A DNA stretch of 64,000 nt from Heterobasidion occidentale (GCA_039111635.1 JBCAQO010000014.1:1798001-1862000); one strand, 5' to 3'. Positions 1 to 11,176 are shown, numbered from the stretch's first letter. The notes: generated by a model not told the origin, from the letters alone. Program-made: numbers and translations.

Positions 1-711
1 TTCTCCTTGTCGAGAAGACCATTGTTGGATGCTTCTTGGGAAGTGCGGTTGATTTCGGCGAGGTGCTTCTCAACGCTGGCTTTTGCTTTTTGCGTGGCTG
101 CTTCGTCGGTCTTGAGAGAATCATGAGTGGACTGCTGTCGTGAGGGAGACAGGTGACTCACGTCTGTCTGCATACGGTGCGCCGAATATGCTTCCAGAAA
201 CAGTTTTGTTCTGTCGTCTGCTTTCACCTGCGGAATGATAGGTTCGAAGTGAGTAGGAGAGAAAAACGTTACTCACCAGCAACTTTTTGCTAACACAACC
301 ATCCTCCAACGCAGGGAGTTCCACGTTATTCAACAGTGCCATAGCACGCAACGCTCCCTCCGGATCCTCAAACTCGGCGAACCCAAAACCTTGAGGTTTG
401 TTCGCGGGTGTGATCAAGCGCTTGAATGACTTTACGGGGCCACATGCCTGTTCAACGTAAAGGGTCTGAGTTTACAAGTACTCATGCAACAGGTAGAGAC
501 ACACCGTAAGAAGTTGATTGAGAAACGCGTCGGTGATGCCGCCTGATATTGAACCAATAAAGAGCGTTACTTGCTTCTGCGCTTGAGGCGACACGAAGTG
601 TTGGTGCATTTGCTGCTGCTGTGCAAGAGCCGACATTGAGGGACCCTGGCCAAAGGATGGCAAGGGTTGGTTACGCAGACCAAGTCCTAACCTGTTCGGC
701 AAAGGCTGCAT
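1..711 (-). CDS. RBM25: RBM25-like RNA-binding splicing factor, N-terminal part (runs off the window)
   Basis: The protein reads from an ATG at 711 through a Gln/Pro-rich leader into an RRM: the RNP2-like strand TLFIGSI is near residue 50, and the RNP1-like GFGFAEFEDPEGALRAM follows after an intron (GTGTGT..CAACAG). A second intron (GTGAGT..CCGCAG) leads to VKADDRTKLFLEAYSA and a Lys/Glu-rich stretch ending in NNGLLDKE at base 1. The order RRM, then KKLLVKAD, then a charged region matches RBM25/Snu71-type U1 snRNP-associated splicing regulators, which act in the nucleus. The C-terminal PWI domain expected in that family lies outside the window. A GTAAGT..CAACAG pair upstream of the ATG suggests an intron in the 5' UTR. 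The family call is from motif memory. Confidence 0.8.
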
Positions 712-1031
712 AGTGTGGTCTGTCTGTTGTGTTTAAGCAAGAGGGAAAAAAAGTTGGGGTAATCGAACTTACTGTAGCAAAGAAATAACGATTTCGGATA
801 TTGGTTCTTCTACTGTTGGAATACGAAGATCGGCAGGTTCATAAGCGGTCAGATAAGGTGAGAAGTATCAACAGAACGAGCACGATGAAGTCAAGGGGAG
901 AAGGTGATTAGAGGTCGGACAGATTGAACAAGGAGGCGCAGATCCTGCTCTTGCAGACGCGCGCAGGTTCCAGTGGCTGAGAAATTGTACTAAGAGCACT
1001 ATATAATTAATATAACTATCAGTATTTTTAA
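712..1031. other. Intergenic: 5' region of the RBM25-like gene and upstream of the tRNA
   Basis: No coding region is supported. On the minus strand a donor-like GTAAGTTCG near 773 pairs with an acceptor CAACAG just before the RBM25 ATG, consistent with a spliced 5' UTR. The last 60 bases before the tRNA are AT-rich. Confidence 0.4.
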
Positions 1032-1120
1032 GGCAACATGGCCGAGCGGTCTAAGGCGCCAGAATCAGGATATGATCCATCTGGTCTTTCGGGGCGTGAG
1101 TTCGAATCTCACTGTTGTCA
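1032..1120 (+). tRNA. tRNA-Leu (anticodon CAG) with a short anticodon-loop intron
   Basis: The acceptor stem GGCAACA pairs with TGTTGTC (one G-T wobble). The D arm GCCGAGCGGTCTAAGGC is the class II leucine type, the T arm is GTGAG-TTCGAAT-CTCAC, and the discriminator is A. The anticodon stem CCAGA/TCTGG encloses 16 nt, nine more than a normal loop. Reading AT-CAG-G then gives anticodon CAG with an intron of about 9 nt after position 37. The long variable arm with a TTCG loop fits leucine. CCA is not encoded, as expected for a eukaryote. The exact intron ends are inferred. Confidence 0.93.
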
Positions 1121-1122
1121 TA

Positions 1123-1129
1123 TTTTTTT
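1123..1129 (+). terminator. RNA polymerase III terminator of the tRNA
   Basis: A run of seven T on the sense strand starts two bases after the mature tRNA 3' end, the standard Pol III stop signal. Confidence 0.85.
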
Positions 1130-2267
1130 GTTCCCTCTTTTGACAGAGATATCATACTCCTCTCCAAAATTGCTTGCAGCGCAATATCTAGTCTTTCTGG
1201 GACCGCAGTGGGACCGCTGGGTCTATGATTTGTCTCTGCTAATTCATCACATTGGGACTCGTCTGTTCGTCTTTCCGTCACTCCTCACGTGCTATTTTTG
1301 TCACGTCACGTTGCCCCCTGGTGTGCTTTTGTTGCCGTCACTTCTTTCTCCCGGCCTGTAGGCACATGGACATTGCTACCCGGTCAATATGACTTATGGA
1401 TGATACTGTGCTTAGTGTAGGTATCGGTGATGCCTGCTTGTTGTCTGCAGCAAGCTCACTGTGTCAAGCTAGAGTTAGTGCTGTCATGTGAAGTCGAGGC
1501 AGTATCCTCCCCCTTGTAAGGGGGAAAATTGGGTGCTTTCAGACGTGCTTGAGGGAAGTGGGTGCTGAGAGGATATCGCTGAGGACATCGTCCAACTTCA
1601 GGTATGGATGCCTAGATGTTGAAAGCAAGGTAGACAATTTACCTCCACAGAGAGTGTTCACAATGAGGGACACCACCGGTATCCCTTTCATCTTGAGGAT
1701 GAGCGAAGAACGTAAGGTCAAATCGTCAATATCTCACATGAACTCACCTCAAACGACATTAGGCAGCTCCTCCAAGCTCTCGGTAGCGCACGCCCGAGCT
1801 CTACGACGTCAAGATTGACGTCGGAGATTGTGTTTGGATGGATACTATCCCTGACGTCTCCTATGGGACTGCTGAAACATACAAGCATCCACGGGTGTTG
1901 CCCATCCGCCATAAGGAGTGATTGTACGAACACCCTTGCTTTTCGCGATGGGCCAGACAACAAATAAGTCGCTAACCTCGATATGAATACAATTTCCACC
2001 TAAGGGTTTCCACCATGAGCAGAATAAGTTTACCACTTGAAGACCGGACCTGCTGCGCAACTGACACGACGTTGGCGCTGTGGGGCTTGTGCTGCGCAGC
2101 AGGTTCGACTCGTGCACGCAATGAAGAAATGTGGATGCATTGGGTATGCGCGGGAGCGAGAGTCGTTCCTGGAAGATTTGTGATTCGTGAAGCAACACTA
2201 CAATTCATCTTTTGGTGTGCCAGGATGTACATATGCGAGTACTTGATACATATCGGGAGATAGCGTG
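1130..2267. other. Intergenic between the tRNA and the 3' end of PRMT3
   Basis: Several open frames of 60-117 codons occur on both strands, with no recognisable domain, no consistent splice pattern and mutual overlap. I see no supported gene. Confidence 0.4.
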
Positions 2268-4425
2268 TTACCGCACCTTGAACATTTGTACAACCGCCTC
2301 GCTCGGTACCTCTGCATCTGTACCGCTCTTCACAGTGTAATGAATCTCGACGTCGAGTTCCCGTGAATTCTGGTCACTCTTCCGACAATGGAATGTCCCG
2401 GATACGATGGTCCCTATGACGGAATTATCAACTCGAGGTAATTGCCGGACACGCCTTAATCAGCACGTACCTTCCTCGACCTGTATCGGATCCCGCAGCA
2501 GGAAGATGGTGTGCTTCCAGTGTGTGGGCACACTCTTTGGGCCTGTGCTAAAACTGGTGATGCGTGCCTTGACGCTCTGGCTTGCTCGTCTGGGAACGTG
2601 TTGTTTACCACCAATGGGCCAAACCTCCGCCAGATGTCCTCCGCCGTCTTTTGTGATCTGCACTTCCGTCCCTTTTGGGATAGTCTCGCCGCTAGGATGG
2701 AAGAATGTGTCGAAGTAGAGCACAAGCGCGCGGACTTTCGTCCGCCGTTCAGCAGTCGAGACAAGGGTGAAGGGAGCTGTGAAGTCTAGTTGACGGGTTG
2801 TGATCTCGCGGAGATACAAGTCCTAAGAGGATGAACATCAAGACATAGTGACACTCGAATCACAAGCGAGCCCGACCTTGATGGGGAAAGCTTCACTAAG
2901 CATTGTATCTGGGCCTACGATATCGACGACAGCATCATCAAACACTTCTTGCCCCATCGCCGACAGATCAAATCCTTCGGTACAGGCCCAAATCAGAAAA
3001 AATTGCGAAGGATGTGCGATATACTTACCATAGATGTCATTCCAAAAACCTATTCTCTCCTTAAAAATCTCACCCGCCTCGCAAAGACCAAGCATCATTT
3101 TGCATTGACTAGGCGCCATGACGCCGTCAGGTTTCAAGAAGAGGTCTCTCGCATGGAGGACTGAGTCCAACATGGACTCATACAGAAGCGCGTAACCCAT
3201 CCATTCAGAAATGATGATATCCACTTTCTTGATATCGTCGGGCAGTGTGATACTTTCCACCTTGCCATGAATAACTCTACAGGTTCGATGAGTTACATCA
3301 CAACTAGGAAATATTCACAAATACTTACGTGATGATATTATCGAGATTATTCGCTTTCACGATCTGTTTTGCCTTTTCGGCGATATCACTGGCATCGACA
3401 GCAATAACGCGACTCGCGCCAGCTCGAGCAGCAAACAGGGAGAGGATGCCAGTCCCGCACCCGACATCGAGCACGACTGCATCTGTGAAGAGTGCTGGGT
3501 TCGTGAGAATGAATGATGCGTAAGATGATGTGCGGACAGTGTCCTGAATCATCACAGCATGAATATCTATATTTCCAATGATCAGACATAGGGCGTACGC
3601 TTAGCAGAAGATGTCATACCATTTTCTTCGTAGCTTTGGAAGTAATGCGTATCGTCGTCGCGCGCACTAGGCCCTGCAACATTACTACCAGTATCCTCAA
3701 CAGCTTCCTTGAGACCACTGAGATCAAGGCGTTGGCTGATCAAGGCTTGGAACTCTGCTAAGTCCTCCTTGGACTGCTGCAGCTTCCGCTGTAAAATTTT
3801 GATCCGCTTTTGGAGGCTGGTCTGATCACTTGATGCGGGAGTCTCATCATCGCTATCCGACCAGTCATCGGATGGGTTCACTAAGAACGCTCAGCCTGAG
3901 AATTACGAAAATGATTGAAGACGTACGAAGCAGGGGGTCATCTTCCAAGGCGGGGAGCAGGTAGTCGTCTGATGAAAAGAAAGATTCTTTTCCGTTTAGA
4001 CCCTGTAGACTTGCCGCCGTGGGTTTCTGAGTTTATATCTTGAGTCGACATCACATCTAGATTAGACAAAGGGTCCCACACACTTCTTTGCGAATATAAT
4101 TGATGAGTCTGATACGCGCGTGGAAATCGAGTGCTAAACCGGAAATTAGGAAGGAGAGATATGTAACGATAGATGCAAGCGTACAAAGCTTCGAACACAC
4201 AGTGAGCAGATCAAATCCATGTTCTTTCCTGTCGTATGCCAACGCTTCTGACACTGCAGGCAGCATCTTCTCTTCAAACAGGGATTGGCAGGGCTGATTG
4301 TTCATTGAATCCGAAACCCAATCACTCCAAGTTTCCTCCTCTTCACTAGACGAGCTCGTGCAATTTTCATCTTCCGAGCCGACATCAGAAGGGTCTAAGG
4401 AGGTCGTCGGTAGGCGAAGGCTCAT
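2268..4425 (-). CDS. PRMT3: Type I protein arginine N-methyltransferase 3 (PRMT3-like)
   Basis: Transfers methyl groups from S-adenosylmethionine to arginines; in the family the main substrate is the cytosolic ribosomal protein uS5 (RPS2). Seven or so exons. The N-terminus is acidic, followed by a region aligned with the PRMT3 zinc finger (CQSLFEEK..EHGFDL) and LDFHARIRLINYIRKE, then YLLPALEDDPLL and a coiled coil (~110-150). Motif I is VLDVGCGTGILSLFAA, the double-E loop is SEWMGYALLYESML, and the THW loop is PTHWKHT. The C-terminal beta-barrel ends at MFKVR. Introns have canonical signals, for example 2414-2470. The zinc-finger segment keeps only part of the C2H2 ligand set, so zinc binding is doubtful. 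All catalytic motifs are intact. Confidence 0.92.
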
Positions 4426-5144
4426 GATGGGATAGGGGGACGGGTAGGAGGGGAATAAATTGCCTTGAGTCTGTCTTCATCTGATTACCAAAGACAGTAT
4501 CGGATTCTCACGCTCGCCTGAGTTGTGACATCCTTGCTCGAGCTGAGAGCCCAGACGCCGACGCCGACTCGACACTTCGCATCAGACTCACTCGAACTGC
4601 TCCCATACCTACAGCAAAAGATTGCAATGATGCATTCAGGACCTCAGCTTCAGATGTCGATAAGCCTTTCCCCCATACAGCATATCTTGGACGATACACG
4701 TGAGTCTGCATGATCTACATCATCGGATATCGAGTAGCATACTTGACCTTTGACAACCCTCTGCCTTACTCTCACACATCGAGAACAGAGCATATGACTA
4801 TGTCCTAGCGGCAATCATATACGTCCGGTGCATCATGAATCTACATCAGGCTCGGTTCCGAGCATGACTAGATGACTCTGTAAGTGCCCATACTTGGTAT
4901 TTTATTGTACTCTATATGCTGACAGCGTATACTTCCGATTCTGTTTGAGGAAAGTTACACACTGGACCGACATTTATAAGACATGTCTGGCAGCATAGCA
5001 GCCCACTCCCATACCGATTTACTGCGGCCCTTATTTCCGCTCCTGTCTTTCTCCGTACAACAGGTGTGTTCATCATAGCGTCACCAGAGTCGTATAAAAC
5101 ATAGGTCTGATTTTGACAGACCAGCATCTCATTTGCACATCACT
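4426..5144. other. Intergenic, upstream of PRMT3 and of the first small Ser-rich gene
   Basis: Contains the presumed divergent promoters. A 62-codon frame at 4525-4713 (+) ends at a donor-like GTGAGT but lacks an upstream ATG. The overlapping minus frame has no recognisable features. No gene is claimed. Confidence 0.35.
5093..5099 (+). promoter_or_regulatory. TATA box of the small Ser-rich gene
   Basis: TATAAAA lies 46 bp upstream of the ATG at 5145, a plausible core promoter for a highly expressed short gene. Sequence only. Confidence 0.45.
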
Positions 5145-5573
5145 ATGTCCAGCTCAGACAGCCCTTCAGAATCCAAGATCTCCCTCCTGTCGCATGATTC
5201 TACGTCGTCGTCCTATGATGGAAATCAGAAGGCTACAGGGACTGGGTTGAGAAAAAGCTTCTCCCCTTTCGCCGCTCTTCGATCCAAATACAGCACGGAC
5301 AGCAAATTATCTGTTACCTCCAGCAGTTCCACTCCTCCACCTTCGCAGGCACAGACACGATCACAGCCCCCGCCTCCCCTTACTTCCGCCTCTGCACTTT
5401 CGAGCCACCCTACCAAGGACTATGAGGCATCGTTTGGTGCCTTGGCATCGTCATTTGGATATGGAGGAGGGGCGCCGATTATTGTGAAGTCGAAGAAGAA
5501 GACTCCAACGAAGTCAGCCACCCAGACTGGTGCTGCAGCCTCCTCAACCTCAAACAACACACCTTCAAAGTAA
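5145..5573 (+). CDS. Small Ser/Thr/Pro-rich protein with an AsFGxLAssfGy motif (paralogue 1)
   Basis: Single-exon frame of 142 codons from ATG 5145 (the open frame extends a few non-ATG codons upstream). The first two thirds are low-complexity Ser/Thr/Pro with a basic patch (LRKSFSPFAALRSKY). The only conserved-looking block is KDYEASFGALASSFGYGGGAP near residues 100-120, followed by a Lys-rich stretch. No signal peptide or membrane segment. The same block occurs in the gene at 7360-7663, so these are diverged tandem paralogues. I believe proteins with this block occur in many mushroom genomes, but the function is unknown to me. Confidence 0.7.
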   Translation: MSSSDSPSESKISLLSHDSTSSSYDGNQKATGTGLRKSFSPFAALRSKYSTDSKLSVTSSSSTPPPSQAQTRSQPPPPLTSASALSSHPTKDYEASFGALASSFGYGGGAPIIVKSKKKTPTKSATQTGAAASSTSNNTPSK

Positions 5574-7359
5574 TTTCTTGAATCACAGTACGTCTTCCAC
5601 CTCCTCGATCGGTCAGATCTCCTCATCGTTCTGTAGGAACGTGCCGGGCGGATGCGAGGAATTTGGGGGTTAGATCTTTTCATTGTTTTTACATGTACTT
5701 ACCGTTCATCTTCCTTGGATCCTTGGATCCTTTGTGTCATTCATATTTCGGTGGCTGCGAATGACTCAATCCCACAAGCAATAACTTGGCATCTTGTCAT
5801 ATTTGAATCTCATATCATCCTGCACAATTGCCTCGCGCTCTAATCCAATTTCGGAACAGACTTTCTCCTCCATCAATGTACGAAGGCTTACAGCTTCAAG
5901 AGCAAAAATTGGCCTCGCAAGCTCAGATTTTCTATGTAGCACATTGTATAATCGTAAGCTCTGTGTTTCCCTGTCTGCCTCTCTAAGCTAGACGTGTTTG
6001 ACCTCCGTCCCATATGCACTTCCGCAGTAGTTTAGGTTCGGGACTTTGGCGCTGACAGTATGGGCAGTCGACTGTGGTCGACCACTCTAGGTCGAGCGCT
6101 CACTCAGCGCTCTGCTGCGCACACTCATTCAAGCTTATGATGGCCATTGCGCAGCTTGCTCCACTCTCAATATCCTTTAGCTGGGTATGCACGCACGAGG
6201 CCTTCAAACAAATGTATGAAGCAGCTATGTTTGGTCCCCCTGCTGCGCGGAAGCGAAACATGAGACTTTCGTGACTGCGCTTCGAACCTTTTGGTGCGAA
6301 CCTGCTGGAAGCCTCCTTGCGCACTCTCGACAGGTACTGTCGTTTTCGGAAATCATGCTGCGGAGACATATCTCGCTTTCAAGCAGTCCGGCTCCTTCCA
6401 GTGCGTGTCAGAATGTCCTATCACGTCATGCGTTCCTGTGCGCATCGTCTCTGCCATTTTTGACACAGGGTTGCCGGGTGCCATTTCCGATGCGCTATCA
6501 TGCATCTTCTACTCAATACCCTCAAGAGTCACTTTGAACCCCTATGCATATTGCAGCAGCTCTAACTGAGCCACTCGTCTGCAGCATGTGTATAATCGAG
6601 TCAAGGTACGAGTGCGGAACAATGAACGATTCGTCCTTCCGCAGCGACATCCCTCTATTCAGCACAAGTAACAATTCATTCATCATCCACAAAGATATCT
6701 CCAGCTCTTCAGAGGTGCGTATCAGTAGTCACTAGCAAAGTCGACCTACAGGGTGCGTCGTCGCGACTGAAACGCGGGGAGCAGAGTCCGCGCTGTGACA
6801 ATCGCAATATTCTATTGATCAAAACGAATTAGTTCAGAACGGTCTGAAACATCGTGTATCAATAAATTTGATGAGATCATCGACGCGATCACCAGGCGAA
6901 CACCATTTTATGATACCGACCGCTTTTATGTTGCTGAAGCAAGAAACGAGCATACAAAAAAGCACAATCCCAGCATCTTATGAGCGGATTGTGATGCCGT
7001 TTTCATGCTGGTATGGGTTGGTATATGCTGGATGTGCCAGTATGGGCCCCCGCATTGATCGGCGATTCACGAGAGATCGTGGAGATTTTCAAGATCCGCG
7101 AGCCGAAGATCCCATTTCGGTTCCTCGGTTCGCATCAATTGACTCCTGCGGCTGCTCGTAACCCTGAACGGGTCCTGAACAGGTGGTCAAGAATCAGACC
7201 GAGTCATGAACACAGGCGCCGCAGCGTCCATAAATATGGGGACACGACCTCTGAAATGTGCATTCCCTCGAGCGACCATCTCAGCCCAGCGCTCCATCTC
7301 GAACTACACTCATCATACTCTCAGAACATCCTTTCGTCCCTACCATAAACTCAGACACG
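5574..7359. other. Intergenic between the two small paralogues
   Basis: Short overlapping frames on both strands with no domain or convincing exon structure. A stretch at 6870-7160 is open in two plus frames (including GWYMLDVPVWAPALIGDSRE) and might be the remnant of a gene, but I do not recognise it. An ATAAATATGG TATA-like string lies near 7232, upstream of the second paralogue. Confidence 0.35.
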
Positions 7360-7663
7360 ATGTCGTCTCCCTCTTCATCCACTGCGACCCTCGTATCGTC
7401 CAACAAGAGCATATTCTCTGTCAAAGGAAAGAAAATATGTTTTGTTCCGTCTTCGGTGCCAAATCTAGCACATGTGAGTTTGCTTGCACTCTTGCAAAGG
7501 TTTCACAGTCTCACACAGCACATCAGCGTTGAACACTGGAACTAGCACTTCCACCACTACTGCTAAGGCAGCGACGAAGCCCGATGCCGCATTCGGTGAT
7601 CTCGCCACGAAGTATGGTTGGGCGGCAGCTGGACCTGGTTTTGCGGCTCCCATCGATCCTTGA
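7360..7663 (+). CDS. Small Ser/Thr-rich protein, paralogue 2 (frame break near the end of exon 1)
   Basis: Starts at ATG 7360 (MSSPSSSTATLVSSNKS). An intron runs from GTGAGT at 7474 to CATCAG, and exon 2 reads LNTGTSTSTTTAK and then KPDAAFGDLATKYGWAAAGP before TGA 7661-7663. That last block matches the KDYEASFGALASSFGYGGGAP block of the gene at 5145. The splice phase fits only if the end of exon 1 is read in another frame (NMFCSVFGAKSST). One missing base in the A-run near 7428-7436 would join the two frames. Alternatives are a start at the internal ATG 7438, or a young pseudogene. Function unknown. Confidence 0.55.
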
Positions 7664-8355
7664 AGTCTTATAGACGCTCAAGACACCGTGTCTTAATGAC
7701 GCATTCGTGATTTGGAAAACCACCCGATCAATCACTACCCCCATAGTAGGCTATTGCCATGGAAATGCCACAGGTAGCCACAGGCCTCAGAGTGAGGCGG
7801 GGACGGGGCCAGGGCCGGGGGCAGGAGGAAGGGAAGGCAATAGTTGGGAGATGCAGTCGAGTTTGGCGAAGAAAAGCATGGTTCACATATCACCCTGCTT
7901 TCCGACCCCCGTGACGAATACACATACTATCGTCTCGTAACTGATGTACCATTCAGCAATCACTTTACCTATGACTACCGCGTCGAGATGATAAGATGAC
8001 AAGATTGTGAACCGCTGCGCGAACTGGTTGAATGTTTAGTTTTGACTGTTCTGAAGAGAACCTTGCGGTGTGCATGCTGCTGGCCGCTCCACCGAGGCTC
8101 AGAGAGGTCGATCAAATCGACAACGCTTCTGGATCAGTGTTACAAGGCTGATTGGCCGTCCGGACTTAGTGCATCCCTTGAGTCGCTAAACGTATTCACT
8201 CCACTACGAGTCCTTTCAAGCGGAGCCGATCTCATCCCCGTAAGCGCTCACCGTCTTGACTAGTTTGGATGCCATCAAAAACATGCTGAAGTCGAACAAC
8301 ACAAGCCCGGAAACACCAAAGATACGATACATCTACATCACTGACCTGATGTTGC
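7664..8355. other. Intergenic, 3' regions of paralogue 2 and CCDC25
   Basis: No supported gene. Convergent 3' flanks; only short overlapping frames are present. Confidence 0.4.
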
Positions 8356-9453
8356 TCACATGAAATCCTCCTCCCATTCCCTCACCGATTTCTTGGATCT
8401 CTCATCATCCTCATCATCGTTGGCAGTGAAGAGCGTATCGTACGATCGTGCCGCCTTCTCTGCCTCTCGGGCCTTTGCAAGCTCGGCATCGGCCTTCTTC
8501 TACTCGTGTACATTGTGATAATAAGTGTGAAGGCAGAAACGGTAAGGGATGAAAATGGCAGACGCACCTTCTCCGCTGCTGCAGCGCGCTTGATCGCGTT
8601 CTCCTTCTTGACGCGCTCGATGCGCTCAGCTTCGTGATCCACCTCACGCACTACCTTGGTTTTGTTCAGACGATTCACAATTGGGTTCTCGCGCTTTGCT
8701 ATGTGGACTGTGTATTGATTGAATATCAGAGAGAATCTTATGGAATGAATGGTGCAGTGCAGACCTCGTTTGACCTGTTGCGTGTGATGAGCGCACATAT
8801 TCTTTGGCAGCCGATCAAGACACGTACCCGCTTGTCATTATGGAAGGAAACTTGTCCAACGGCCATATCGCCCGTTTTCTATTCTCTCTTCAATAGGTCT
8901 CCCATCGCTTGCATTAATGCACACACCTTGAGATTACTCCCAGGGGTGTATATGATCGTCAGATTGTCCTTTTTATTACCTGCACGAGCACACCATGGTC
9001 ACCGCCTCGTACGAAATAGCGGGTACCTCGAGATGCCCACCTTCGATGGAATTGGCTTTGACCAGTTGAGCACAGTCAATGAGGAGTGGTTCCGGGATAG
9101 ATTCCCATGATGGGATGGACTCGGGAAGGCGGACGTAGACGTGTGCAGAGGAGAGTTTGTCGACGTGGAACCAGACGTCTTGAGGCCATGCGTATTTGAT
9201 GAGATCTTCATCTGGGGGAGATTGGTGAGCTCAAAACATGGTCCATTGATCATAATGAATGAAGGGATCCCAGAATGGATGGAGGGATCAAAAGGGGAAT
9301 ACAGAAAATCTACGCACTTACTTTCCACCTTGTCTCTGCCCATGTAAAGTGTCACTGGTGGGTCATAAGCTTGATATCCCAACCATGGTTAGATAGGAGA
9401 GTACACTGAGGCAAAATTGTCGACCGACCAGTCGAAGTGAAGAACAGAACCAT
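8356..9453 (-). CDS. CCDC25: CCDC25-like protein (DUF814 / NFACT-R family)
   Basis: Starts MVLFFTST at 9453. A first intron with donor GTCGGT (GTNNGT type) leads to [16 protein letters not shown]. Further exons give [17 protein letters not shown] and then [40 protein letters not shown], ending in the acidic tail [10 protein letters not shown]. This order (short MVxxFTS start, YMGRDK, DCAxLVKANSI, a basic coiled coil and a terminal DxFM) is that of CCDC25 and yeast Jlp2, about 210 residues. The family carries an NFACT-R nucleic-acid-binding-like fold; its cellular role in fungi is unclear. It faces the oxygenase gene across a short divergent promoter. Confidence 0.88.
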
Positions 9454-9616
9454 GGCGAAGCTGATGAGGCGCTGACGACCGCTGACGACGCTGTTTTCAA
9501 GAAATGTCAGGATGTGTGGTGGCGAGACTCGATTTGGGTATACTTGCCAAATGCAGGATGGCGCACATGCCTACCACCAGTCCGCGCCATCGACTGCCCG
9601 CCTTTATCGAACAGCC
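9454..9616. promoter_or_regulatory. Divergent promoter between CCDC25 and the 2OG oxygenase
   Basis: Only 163 bp separate the two opposing start codons, so both 5' UTRs and core promoters must be packed here. No clear TATA box is visible. Confidence 0.5.
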
Positions 9617-11176
9617 ATGTCATTGTTGGAGGCTGCACAGAATGCCGACACCGCATTTTCCGACATCCCAGTGATGTATGTACTGAGTGCGTGACACAAA
9701 AGGCCCGGCTTTCTGACATACCCCTCAAGAGATCTTGAGAACGTCTCTGATCCTGCAATCCGGGCAGCGTTGGCAGACCAGGTCAGAGATGCGTGTGTCA
9801 ACGTCGGGTTCTTTTACGGTAGGCTTTCAAGGTTTTCCGATATCGACACTTCTTACCTCTGCACTCCTGCTAGTCAAAAACCACGGCATTTCGGAGCAGA
9901 CTATTCAAGGCGCACTATCTTCCGTGAAGACGTTCTTCTCATTGCCGACGGAGACCAAGATGGAGGTATGCTTTGGTCGCTGACTTGGTAGTTGCTTGTG
10001 GTACTCAACTCGCGCGAGCAACCTAGCTGGACATAACCAAGACCCCAAACTTCAAAGGCTATACTGCGGTGCTCAGCAGCAACAACGATCCCTACAACAA
10101 CGGCGACATGCACGAGGGCTTCGAATTTGGCTGGGAAGCTCTTGACGCGTCAAAGGCCGCCAATGATCCAAAACGTGCGAAGGATGGAGTCATGGCTGGT
10201 GCGAACGTGTGGCCGAAAGAAATACCGGGTTTCAGGGAGGCCATCCTGGAATACTAGTGGGTCGCTCCCTTGCAGCATATAGATTGCCTTGGATTAACTC
10301 ACTATTTGTAGCCATGCGGCAGTACAACTAGGAAGAGCTCTGTTCCCTCTGTTCGCCCTTGCCTTGAATCTTCAGGCCGATTTCTTCGACGATAAGGTAA
10401 AAGACCTAGACATATCATTTACTTGAAATCTCAAAAATGCATAGACAGAAAATGCGGCTGCTATCATGCGTGTACTGCATTATCCGCCGCAGACAGGGCC
10501 TGTCGACGACCGTGTCATTGGCATTGGGGCACATACAGAGTAAGTCGCATCTCGTTTGATGACGATGACTGTGCGTTTTCTACCACGAGCCTCTCGCATA
10601 AAGCTTTGAGGTAGGATGATTCTCTGAATATTGATAACGCCCACGCTACATTTTTCATATAGTGCTTTACCATTCTCTGGCAAGAACCGGAAATTCAAGC
10701 TCTCCAAGTTTTGAACACAGACCAGAAATGGATCGATGCCACGCCTATACCTGGTACACTGGTAATCAAGTCCGTTCACAGGTTGCTATAAACCATTTCT
10801 CGTTGACAAATGCGTATGATCCAGCATTGGAGATCAGCTTGCTCGATGGACCAGTGCGCTTATCTCTGTCTCACAACATCTCTTGATCTCACTCTCAACG
10901 ATATCTTTCTAGACGACGTATTCAAATCGACAGTACATAGAGCAATCAACAGAAGTGGCGTACGTCGATACTCCATACCGTTATTTTTTGGCACAGACTA
11001 TGACGTCCGGCTTGAGGTTTGCCTTCACGCCTGTCCTCCTTTCTATCTCTGACTTAGTATGTACGCGTATATAGCCTATCCCAAGTTGTATCAGCGACGA
11101 TCGACCTCCTCGATACGACGTTGTAACTGCAGGCGCATACGTGAAAGAAAGGCTGAAGGCGGCATATGGCCACTAA
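9617..11176 (+). CDS. Fe(II)/2-oxoglutarate-dependent dioxygenase (isopenicillin N synthase-like)
   Basis: Starts MSLLEAAQNADTAFSDIPV at 9617, and an intron splices to IDLENVSDPAIR. The DIOX_N part has VGFFYVKNHGI; later come NDPYNNGDMHEGFEFGWE and the catalytic double-stranded beta-helix. The iron ligands are HTD, created by splicing a 7-nt microexon (10604-10610), and H in STVHRAINRSG. The 2OG-binding RxS is RYSIP. About eight introns, all with good GT-AG signals. The end is VKERLKAAYGH at 11176, about 345 residues, the usual length. No signal peptide, so probably cytosolic. The substrate cannot be told from sequence: relatives hydroxylate or oxidise small metabolites. No frame break was seen. 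Confidence 0.9.
10604..10610 (+). other. 7-nt microexon supplying the catalytic Asp of the HxD motif
   Basis: Exon CTTTGAG lies between introns 10540-10603 (GTAAGT..AAAG) and 10611-10662 (GTAGGA..ATAG). Joining CACATACAGA + CTTTGAG + TGCTTTACC gives HTDFECFT. Skipping it breaks the frame and loses the iron ligand. Confidence 0.8.

Noticed and set aside
1038..1361. 107-codon frame overlapping the tRNA
   Set aside because: Its first 27 codons are the tRNA-Leu itself; the rest has no features.
6868..7348. Possible degenerate gene upstream of small paralogue 2
   Set aside because: Two frames look peptide-like in places, but I could not match them to a family or find consistent splice sites.
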